43,691 nt of DNA from Candidatus Poseidoniaceae archaeon (GTDB lineage: Archaea > Thermoplasmatota > Poseidoniia > Poseidoniales > Poseidoniaceae). Positions 8,093 to 14,630 of this stretch are shown here, piece by piece. Positions within the stretch are counted from its first letter, which is position 1. Every line of letters begins with the position of its first letter. Under the pieces are notes generated by a model. The model searched no databases. It worked only from the letters and a program-made list of their open reading frames with translations, and was not told the origin of the DNA. The position numbers were made by a program, and so were the translations under genes. The stretch is taken from positions 1 through 43,691 of the forward strand of contig JAQXFL010000005.1 of the NCBI GenBank assembly GCA_029250345.1, given 5' to 3'.

Positions 8093-8413
8093 ATGGATAA
8101 CATGGAACAACTGCAAGTCGTCGTCAACGAAGTTCAGTCTGCACGTCAGCAACTCGCTAACTTACGAGCTCAAGTTTTGGAACTTGAGACCACGCTTGAA
8201 TCGGTCAAGACACAACCAGCAGACCTGGCACTTCACCAACAAATGGGTGGCGTGATGGTGGAAGTTTCCGATCGTGAAGCACTCGTCAAGGAACTCGATC
8301 AAACACTCACGGCTCTCAAAGAGCACCTCGAACGGTTCGCTGGACGAGAAGCTGAACTTCTTGCGACCTATGACCAGCTCAAACAAATGCTTTCGGGGTC
8401 GGAGAACGCATGA
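8093..8413 (+). CDS. pfdB: prefoldin subunit beta
   Basis: Beta subunit of the hexameric jellyfish-shaped chaperone that hands unfolded proteins to the thermosome. The 106-residue product is almost all coiled coil in two helices (about 1-45 and 70-106) joined by a short beta hairpin (MGGVMVEVSDREALVKEL), the prefoldin beta layout; the family is usually about 115-120 residues. AGGTGA at 8083-8088 supports the ATG at 8093. A GTG at 8072, overlapping the pcc1 stop, is an alternative. The last four bases overlap the start of the DHH gene (ATGA). Confidence 0.88.
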   Translation: MDNMEQLQVVVNEVQSARQQLANLRAQVLELETTLESVKTQPADLALHQQMGGVMVEVSDREALVKELDQTLTALKEHLERFAGREAELLATYDQLKQMLSGSENA

Positions 8414-9411
8414 GCACTAATGAGCAGCAAGCAGACTTGGAATCGTTTCACGATTGGTTGCTGAATGCTTGCTCACGTGGTGCTGTACCAATTGTTACCG
8501 GTAAGAACGGGGATATGGACACCATTGGCTCAGCTGTAGCACTCTCTGCAGCCCATCCAAACTTGATGGCATGTGGGCTTCATCTGGGGAGAACTGCCAA
8601 GCGTATGGTGGAATCTCTACAAGCACCCTTTCGTAAATTATCTGAGCAGCAAACTGTATGGCCGAAAAACATTGGTGGTGTCATCATTGTCGATGCTGCT
8701 GCTGCAAGCCAAGTGGGTGTTTCTCTGCCCGAAGGTACACCTTTTTGCGTTCTAGACCATCATGCAACATGCGATTGGGAACTCAGTGAAAGCGATTTGT
8801 TATTGCAATGGGATGTCCGTGCAACAACACAGATTGTCGACGCCTATCTTCGACTCTATGCACCACAATCCCGCTCTATTGTAGTACGAAAGATGCTTTT
8901 AGCAGGCCTGTTAACCGATACCGCTCGTTTTCGCCACGCAGACAAGGGTGCTTTCCAAACAGCCGTAGATCTCCTTTCAGGGGACGACATTGATTACGCA
9001 TCCTTTGTCGAATCGGTTGAATCAGAAACCACTTCTCCCAGCGAGCGTGGAAGTCTTTTACGAGGGCTAGAACGTGCGACATCAATTGATTCTGGTGCGT
9101 GGAATATTGTCCACACTTATTCAGGCACTCTCGAAGGAAGGTTAGCAAGCCTCCTCATTGGTACTGGCGCCGAAATTGCCCTTGTGAGCAGATTCCGGGA
9201 TGGAACAACCCGTCTCACAGCTCGTGCATCACGGCACACGACCCAGAGAGGTATTCACCTTGGAGAACTCATGGAGAAAGTGGCTGATCAAATTGGCGGT
9301 GAAGGCGGAGGTCACGATGGCGCTGCAGGTTGGAGCGGTAAAACCGATCGCATTGCCGCTGAGTCTTCTTTTATTGCGCAGGTGGCGCACATATCAAGGA
9401 GAGATGATTGA
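8410..9411 (+). CDS. DHH-family phosphoesterase
   Basis: A 333-residue protein with the RecJ/nanoRNase-like DHH plus DHHA1 layout. Visible blocks: the first metal site as GDMDTIGSA (about 34-42), VIIVDAAA (about 93-100), the eponymous DHH (about 119-121, VLDHHATCDW), and the DHHA1 motif GGGHDGAAGW near residue 305. The His that normally precedes the DxD of motif I by four residues is replaced by Gly, so the metal site may be altered. Archaea commonly carry a DHH protein after prefoldin in this cluster. Substrate (short RNA, ssDNA or dinucleotides) cannot be told from sequence. ATGA overlap with pfdB and TGATG with the next gene indicate one operon. Confidence 0.85.
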   Translation: MSTNEQQADLESFHDWLLNACSRGAVPIVTGKNGDMDTIGSAVALSAAHPNLMACGLHLGRTAKRMVESLQAPFRKLSEQQTVWPKNIGGVIIVDAAAASQVGVSLPEGTPFCVLDHHATCDWELSESDLLLQWDVRATTQIVDAYLRLYAPQSRSIVVRKMLLAGLLTDTARFRHADKGAFQTAVDLLSGDDIDYASFVESVESETTSPSERGSLLRGLERATSIDSGAWNIVHTYSGTLEGRLASLLIGTGAEIALVSRFRDGTTRLTARASRHTTQRGIHLGELMEKVADQIGGEGGGHDGAAGWSGKTDRIAAESSFIAQVAHISRRDD

Positions 9412-10475
9412 TGTCCGAAATTGAACTTCCGAAAGCGCCAGGATACTTTATTTCCAAGTGGAGGGAACAAGGACCCGTCGACATCGATACGCTCACCGTT
9501 TGGCGAGATGAAATGAATTGGACCACTTGGTTACCCCTTGCGGAGGCCGCTATGTTCTTGGACGCTGCTGAACTCTTAGCACTCATTGAAACGGTACTCA
9601 GTCCTGCTGAAACTGCAACACTTTCGTTGGTTCGACGCCGAATGCTCGGAGATACACGGTTACAGCCGAGTATTGAAGCTGCACTGGATGTGGCCCGTCA
9701 CCCGGACACTCGAGATTTAGCGCTCGAAGGTCGTCTACGAATGGAACTGGGCTTGGCAAAGTATGAGGCCGGAGATTCGGAAGGAGCCAAAGAGGATTTG
9801 ACTTGGGCCGAAACGCGTCTCAAGTCTGTCGCTCAAGCAAGTCGAGATCACGACCTTTCCCTCATCAACAAGGCAGCACTTCACACCGCTTGTGGTGAAC
9901 CAGTCATGGCACTGACAGTCTACTCGGAAATACCTCGGAACGGCAGCCACGCTGATGAAACAATTGCGCTTTCACGGCTCGGTGCAAGTCGGATTTGTGC
10001 GGCCCTCGGTCATGAATTTGATGCAGCACGTCACGCATGGAACGCACATGCACACGCCATCAAAGCAAACCAAGTCGGCATGGCTATCGAAGGTGGTGCC
10101 TTGTTTTTGGATTTCGCAAGTTCTTCAATAGATGAAAATGCTGAAAAAATGCATATTCAAGTCGAGAATTCACGACCACGCGAGGCAGGAGAGGACGCTC
10201 ATGCTTTACGTATTCATCCCGATGATATCAAGAGTGTATTCCAATGGTGTTGCTCAAACATGCCTGAAGAATCTTCTGGCGCAGACCGACCAGATTTGCG
10301 GGCTATGGTGAGTCTAGCACATCGATTCGAAAAATTAGACACGTTCAGTGATATGCTGAACAATCCCGATTCAGTTGAGGACCCTATGCTTGCTGCCATC
10401 GTGCAAAGTTTCATTGAAGATCAACATCTCAAGGGACTCTGGGACATTCGTCTGGCCACACTCACCATGCTCTAA
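9411..10475 (+). CDS. TPR-like helical repeat protein
   Basis: A 354-residue, almost entirely helical acidic protein. Several segments match the spacing of tetratricopeptide repeats, for example around 108-145 (ALEGRLRMELGLAKYEAGD) and 150-200 (INKAALHTACGEPVMALTVY). No enzymatic motif is visible; a scaffold or assembly role is plausible given the exosome/prefoldin operon it ends. Start ATG at 9411 overlaps the DHH stop (TGATG) and has AAGGAGAG upstream. Its stop overlaps that of the converging Nudix gene by four bases. I recognise no named family. Confidence 0.7.
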   Translation: MSEIELPKAPGYFISKWREQGPVDIDTLTVWRDEMNWTTWLPLAEAAMFLDAAELLALIETVLSPAETATLSLVRRRMLGDTRLQPSIEAALDVARHPDTRDLALEGRLRMELGLAKYEAGDSEGAKEDLTWAETRLKSVAQASRDHDLSLINKAALHTACGEPVMALTVYSEIPRNGSHADETIALSRLGASRICAALGHEFDAARHAWNAHAHAIKANQVGMAIEGGALFLDFASSSIDENAEKMHIQVENSRPREAGEDAHALRIHPDDIKSVFQWCCSNMPEESSGADRPDLRAMVSLAHRFEKLDTFSDMLNNPDSVEDPMLAAIVQSFIEDQHLKGLWDIRLATLTML

Positions 10476-10879
10476 TTTTTAGCGCAACACCAGTCGGACA
10501 AATCTGTGAATTCTTGCACAGTCCATTCTTTGAGGGGTGGGACTTCTTCCCACCATTTCACATTCGATACTTTGTCATCGCGCACATTCCATTCGGTACT
10601 TTCAGTCTCTTCAACGACGACATGGGCGACCCAGCCTTCGGGATAATACGATGTGTTCCAACGTTGAATCGTCCCCGTAAGCCCTGTCTCTTCATGCAAT
10701 TCTCTCAACATTGCTTCATCTGGAGTCTCACCTGGTTCAATATGCCCTCCAGGTATTTCCCATCCCCTTTGAGGATGCTCAACAAACAAAACCTTGCCAC
10801 CATTGCTAAGTTGGATGTTCTGTTTGGAACGGGTGGTCACCCAAGCCAAGACAAACTTCGGTACTGTGGACTGGGACAT
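10472..10879 (-). CDS. Nudix hydrolase
   Basis: A 135-residue single-domain Nudix protein that would cleave a nucleoside-diphosphate-linked substrate. The complete Nudix box is present at about 45-67 (GHIEPGETPDE followed by REL and EETGL). The remainder is short, with no specificity domain, so the substrate cannot be named. GAGGTG eight bases before the ATG at 10879 supports the start. It is the last of three minus-strand genes after the UbiD-family and TPR-like genes, nine bases from its neighbour. Confidence 0.88.
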   Translation of the reverse strand: MSQSTVPKFVLAWVTTRSKQNIQLSNGGKVLFVEHPQRGWEIPGGHIEPGETPDEAMLRELHEETGLTGTIQRWNTSYYPEGWVAHVVVEETESTEWNVRDDKVSNVKWWEEVPPLKEWTVQEFTDLSDWCCAKN

Positions 10880-10888
10880 TTTTTCACC

Positions 10889-11896
10889 TCAGAATGAATT
10901 CTTCGCCTTTTCAACCCACTCTTCTGCCCATTCTTCGCCCTGAGAAACGAGCCGCCGTGCAAGGAAAAATGCCTCGGAAGCATCCCCAGCTTCCATGAGT
11001 GATTGGAGTCGTACCACGTCTGGATTTTGCTTCACGGCTTCAACCTTGACCGTTTGTTCCGAGCGAGGCTCTTCAGTTAATGATGAAATGCGCTTTGAGA
11101 GTTGCATCATGTGTTCGAGGAATTGTGAACGTTTTTCGATGCTTGGAGCAGTCCACGGCTTTTCTTCTTCCCCCATCATTTTACCGGTGATTCTCTGGAG
11201 GAATGAATCACGCGGAGTTTGATGAGGTTGCAATTGTTGTACATGATCGTAGCACGACCATGCCTCGTCCATTTCTGAGCGTCTCTCGTACAGCCGGCCA
11301 AGTTCCATCCACAACTCATGATTGTTGGGTCGATGGGCGAGAAGATGCCGTGCTAATTCGATAAAGAGCCCTTCACGGCCACCAGAGCGAATACGTTCGA
11401 GTCTTCTCGCGTAGACAATATTTGCTCGTTGGTCACTGAAATCCAATCGCCTGCATCGTTCAGCAAAATCCTGTAGTTCGATTTCAATCGATTCGGACTC
11501 CGAATACATTTCCCACCAAGCATTGGGGTCTAATGGGTCTCGAGCGAATGCTGCTTCAAGCAATTCGAGGCCAACGAGTAGGAAATCCACATCTTTGAGT
11601 TGTTCGATTTGTTCAGGGTCTCTTCCGAGGACAATGAAGACGTCTTCAAGAACTGCACTCAAGCCATCACCGTCTTGATTAACAACTTTGATGTCTGCCA
11701 GACAACGCCAGTTTCTCTCGTCGGTGAAGTCATGAAGTAACGCTTGACGAGCATTTTGCTCTGCCCATTGCATGTTGTCCTCGAACCGTTCAGGATCTTT
11801 TGAGGCGAGGCGAGCAAACTTTTGCGCTTGAGTTCTGTATCGATTACCGAGGTTACGTCGGGGGTGTTGCAAAAGGTCCGCACTTTCCCCTACCAT
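10889..11896 (-). CDS. TPR-like repeat protein
   Basis: A 335-residue, mostly helical, charged protein without signal peptide. The middle (about 160-230) holds recognisable TPR-like units, e.g. RHLLAHRPNNHELWMELGRL followed by YERRSEMDEAWSCYDHV, and similar helical pairs lie before it. An ATG at 11896 is used; a GTG three codons upstream is also in frame. It lies 45 bases downstream of the UbiD-family gene and nine bases upstream of the Nudix gene, so the three probably form one transcript. Role unknown; a protein-protein adaptor is the usual job of such repeats. Confidence 0.7.
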   Translation of the reverse strand: MVGESADLLQHPRRNLGNRYRTQAQKFARLASKDPERFEDNMQWAEQNARQALLHDFTDERNWRCLADIKVVNQDGDGLSAVLEDVFIVLGRDPEQIEQLKDVDFLLVGLELLEAAFARDPLDPNAWWEMYSESESIEIELQDFAERCRRLDFSDQRANIVYARRLERIRSGGREGLFIELARHLLAHRPNNHELWMELGRLYERRSEMDEAWSCYDHVQQLQPHQTPRDSFLQRITGKMMGEEEKPWTAPSIEKRSQFLEHMMQLSKRISSLTEEPRSEQTVKVEAVKQNPDVVRLQSLMEAGDASEAFFLARRLVSQGEEWAEEWVEKAKNSF

Positions 11897-11941
11897 AGCG
11901 ACCACTCAGTGCCTTCGCTTTCAATATCTTCGATGTGATGT

Positions 11942-13234
11942 TCACTGGACGGACTTGAATCCTTCATGGTCGACGCCCCATGGGAGAGTAGCGTCAAATC
12001 CGACTTTGGCGGTTAACCCGTCACTGTCGCGAGAGGGATCGAGCGAACTGCCTTTTTGGTTTGACAGAATGAGCGTATCCTTGTCAGGTTGCCATCGAGT
12101 GACCATTGCCCACTCAACACGAACTGGGTTTCCGATATCGATGTCTTCATCAACGACAGTGACCATTTTCATGCTCCGATGCCCTGCAAGTGCGGCGTGA
12201 ATTGCATTCATTGAATCCTCAGGATTCTTCTTTCGGATTTTGACAACTGCGGCCAGCCAACCACAACCACCTTCAGTCATATGGACATCGATGCATTCAC
12301 AGACTTCATTGACGGCTGATTTGATGGTTGGGGCTCGTGGAAGCCCCATCAATGTCTTGTGTTCTGCCTCGCCGGGAATTAATGCATGGAATATTGGGTT
12401 GTCTCGGTGAACGACACCGTCGATTTCAATCACGGGCTCTTGACGAACATCATCAACAGTACCGGTGATATCTACGTATGGCCCTTCATCATCATCCTCG
12501 CCGGTGATGCGTCCCCAGAGAACATATTCAGCGTCAGCCGGGGCAAGAACTCCGTTCGGCATTCGTGTTAAGCGCAATGGTTTTCCATACAGTTTTTCGT
12601 GAAGCGCCGCTGCTATGGTGAGTTCATCGATGTTATCGTCGAACGACATAGCAGCCGCCAAGAGTACGACAGGATCTGGTGCATTGACGATTACTATGTC
12701 CACTTCGCGTCCTTCCTTGCGAGCGTTCATGGTAAGCGTCCGCAAGTGTCGCGGAACCAAACGGACAACCAGGTGATTTTCATCACGAACAAATTGGCGG
12801 TGGAACGACATGTTTCGTATGCCAGCATCTTGTGCGATAATTACGCTTGCCGATGAATAACGTCCACGGTCTTGAGGCCAGTGGTGCGGGATTGGAAGTT
12901 TGGTAATGTCGACAACTTCCTGCAAGTTTTCAAAACATTCAGCTTCGGAAGCATCGACAATGACGGGTTCACTTGGATTGTTCATTGCCCATCCGAGCGT
13001 GTCGATGTATTCTTCTGGCGTGATACCGATTGATTCACACAGTCGGTCACGAGTGAGGATATTGACGGCAGCACGTTGGCCGGGTGATTCTGGAATATTG
13101 GTGAATAAGGTGAGATCGTGATTGCTTGCACGCGAGTGCTCCCACATCCCGTGGATGAGGCTGGTTGGGGCTGGTTCTTCTTTGGCTGCGCCAAGGTGGT
13201 CACGGAAGGCCATGGCTCGTCCAGTTTGACGCAT
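11942..13234 (-). CDS. UbiD-family decarboxylase, likely anhydromevalonate phosphate decarboxylase
   Basis: A 430-residue UbiD-family protein, which would use prenylated FMN for reversible decarboxylation of an unsaturated acid. Family blocks include the GIRNMSFHRQ segment with RLVPRHLRT (about 135-170), VVLLAAAMSFDD, HRDNPIFHALIPG, and the C-terminal VVDEDIDIGNP ... WAMVTRWQPD ... GSSLDPS. Archaeal UbiD proteins of this length include the enzyme that makes isopentenyl phosphate from trans-anhydromevalonate 5-phosphate; isopentenyl phosphate kinase, the next step, is encoded 6 kb away. The alternative is the futalosine-pathway decarboxylase, since mqn genes are also in this window, but that family is typically longer. 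The substrate is therefore inferred. It heads a three-gene minus-strand unit divergent from rps12. Confidence 0.8.
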   Translation of the reverse strand: MRQTGRAMAFRDHLGAAKEEPAPTSLIHGMWEHSRASNHDLTLFTNIPESPGQRAAVNILTRDRLCESIGITPEEYIDTLGWAMNNPSEPVIVDASEAECFENLQEVVDITKLPIPHHWPQDRGRYSSASVIIAQDAGIRNMSFHRQFVRDENHLVVRLVPRHLRTLTMNARKEGREVDIVIVNAPDPVVLLAAAMSFDDNIDELTIAAALHEKLYGKPLRLTRMPNGVLAPADAEYVLWGRITGEDDDEGPYVDITGTVDDVRQEPVIEIDGVVHRDNPIFHALIPGEAEHKTLMGLPRAPTIKSAVNEVCECIDVHMTEGGCGWLAAVVKIRKKNPEDSMNAIHAALAGHRSMKMVTVVDEDIDIGNPVRVEWAMVTRWQPDKDTLILSNQKGSSLDPSRDSDGLTAKVGFDATLPWGVDHEGFKSVQ

Positions 13235-13271
13235 CGTTTGAACCTTGTTTATTGCATGGGCTGCAATACTG

Positions 13272-13281
13272 CTTAAAATAG
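13272..13281 (-). promoter_or_regulatory. candidate TATA element for the UbiD-family gene
   Basis: On the minus strand this reads CTATTTTAAG, about 40 bases before the ATG at 13234. It would place transcription start near 13250 with a short leader. Inferred from composition and distance only. Confidence 0.3.
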
Positions 13282-13364
13282 GACATTTTATCGAATCAAA
13301 GTACCGGATTTTGTCATTTCATTCACACAAGCATCTGTACAATCACATGGGCTTTGAGGGTCGC

Positions 13365-13372
13365 TATTAAAT
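13365..13372 (+). promoter_or_regulatory. candidate TATA element for rps12-rps7
   Basis: ATTAAATA, the most TATA-like stretch in this divergent 180-base region, lies about 45 bases before the rps12 start. Transcription would begin near 13395, leaving a leader of about 20 bases with room for the GGTGA ribosome-binding element at 13405-13409. Confidence 0.45.
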
Positions 13373-13414
13373 AGGGGATTCAAGTCGGCAAAGTGCTTCA
13401 ATGCGGTGATTATG

Positions 13415-13843
13415 ATGGGTAGAGGACTCTTCGCAGGTGCTAAAATGGCAAAGGACCGACAAAAGTTCCGCTGGTCGGACCGTCGATACAAGAAGCGAAT
13501 GCTCAAGTCGCGAGCTAAGCACGACCCGCTTGCTGGGTCCACTCAAGCCAAGGGCATCGTCATAGAAAAGGTCGGTATCGAAGCGAAACAACCGAACTCC
13601 GGAATTCGCAAGGCAGTCAAGATTTCCCTCATCAAGAACGGTAACAAACTCACAGCTTTCGCTCCTGGCGACGGTGCAATCAACTTCATCGATGAACACG
13701 ATGAAGTGATGGTCGAAGGTATTGGTGGCCGCATGGGTCGTTCATACGGAGATATTCCTGGTGTCCGATACAAGGTCATCCAAGTCAACGGCGTTTCACT
13801 CGATGAAATGGTCCGTGGACGAAAGGAGAAGCCAATCCGCTGA
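13415..13843 (+). CDS. rps12: small ribosomal subunit protein S12 (uS12)
   Basis: Decoding-centre protein of the 30S subunit. The 142-residue archaeal-length product contains KDRQKFRWSDRRYKKR, AKGIVIEKVGIEAKQPNSG (the KQPNS loop that contacts the decoding site), ISLIKNGNKLTAFAPGDGA, FIDEHDEV and the C-terminal RGRKEKPIR. Two adjacent ATG codons (13412 and 13415) are possible; the second has the better spacing to GGTGA. rps7 follows after ten bases, as in the archaeal str-type operon. Confidence 0.96.
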   Translation: MGRGLFAGAKMAKDRQKFRWSDRRYKKRMLKSRAKHDPLAGSTQAKGIVIEKVGIEAKQPNSGIRKAVKISLIKNGNKLTAFAPGDGAINFIDEHDEVMVEGIGGRMGRSYGDIPGVRYKVIQVNGVSLDEMVRGRKEKPIR

Positions 13844-13853
13844 GGTGTTGATG

Positions 13854-14486
13854 ATGACTGAATCTGAAGTTGTAATCGAAGAAGAAGAAGAAATCGTCGA
13901 AGATGTCCGTCCTATCGCAGGAATCGGTACACTCGTCTTTGGAAAGTGGGATGCATCTGCAATTACTTGCAAAGATCCTGGACTTTCTCCCTACATCAAT
14001 CTCACAACCGTTGGTGTCCCCCACACTGGAGGACGTCACGCAAACGCCTGGTTTGGAAAGGCAAAGTTGTCAGTTGTTGAACGTTACATCAACAAACTCA
14101 TGCGAACAGGCCCTTACACTGGTAAGAAGCAAGGCGCAATGAAGGCTTTCGAATCTGCATTGGATGCTATCGCAGCAAAGTCTGGAGATAACCCCCTCCA
14201 AGTCTTCGTCGACGCAATCTGCAACGGAGCTCCAATGGAAGAAATCACCCGAATTAAGTTCGGTGCAGTTTCTCAACCAAAAGCTGTCGACTCTTCACCT
14301 TCTCGCCGACTTGACGTCGCCCTACGCAACCTTGCAAAAGGCGCTCAACAAGGCACTCACAAGTCGAAGCGAACACTCACCAACTGTATCATCAACGAAC
14401 TGTCAAAGGCAGCCGCTGGTGATGCAACTTCCTTTGCAGTTGCAAAGAAAGAAGAGTTGGAACGTATCGCATCCTCTGCTCGATGA
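13854..14486 (+). CDS. rps7: small ribosomal subunit protein S7 (uS7)
   Basis: Head-domain 16S rRNA-binding protein. The 210-residue product has an acidic N-terminal extension (EEEEEIVEDV, about 10-20), then the archaeal S7 body: KLSVVERYINKLMRTG, NPLQVFVDAICNGAP, RRLDVALRNLAKGA and the C-terminal KKEELERIASSAR. Initiation is at one of two ATGs, 13851 or 13854; GAGGTG at 13842-13847 favours 13854. The frame is open upstream inside rps12, but that part is not conserved. Confidence 0.95.
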   Translation: MTESEVVIEEEEEIVEDVRPIAGIGTLVFGKWDASAITCKDPGLSPYINLTTVGVPHTGGRHANAWFGKAKLSVVERYINKLMRTGPYTGKKQGAMKAFESALDAIAAKSGDNPLQVFVDAICNGAPMEEITRIKFGAVSQPKAVDSSPSRRLDVALRNLAKGAQQGTHKSKRTLTNCIINELSKAAAGDATSFAVAKKEELERIASSAR

Positions 14487-14501
14487 AGTTGAACTTCTGA
14501 T

Positions 14502-14520
14502 TGGCCTTGGAAAAAGGCCA
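14502..14520 (+). terminator. short perfect hairpin after rps7
   Basis: A seven-base-pair stem (TGGCCTT / AAGGCCA) with a five-base loop begins 16 bases after the rps7 stop. No T-run follows, so it is not a bacterial-type terminator; it may protect or define the 3' end of the rps12-rps7 mRNA, or be a control element before EF-2. Confidence 0.35.
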
Positions 14521-14630
14521 TTGGCTGTTAATTCACAACGACACAGTCATTGCTTTTCGTACCTCCGTTGCGAGTCACTTAAGAACCCCTTTCCGGTGGC
14601 CAAGATTGACGAGAAGTCATAGGTGATTTC

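Noticed and set aside
13722..13853. 43-residue upstream extension of S7
   Set aside because: It overlaps rps12 out of frame, is unconserved, and GAGGTG marks the start at 13851/13854.
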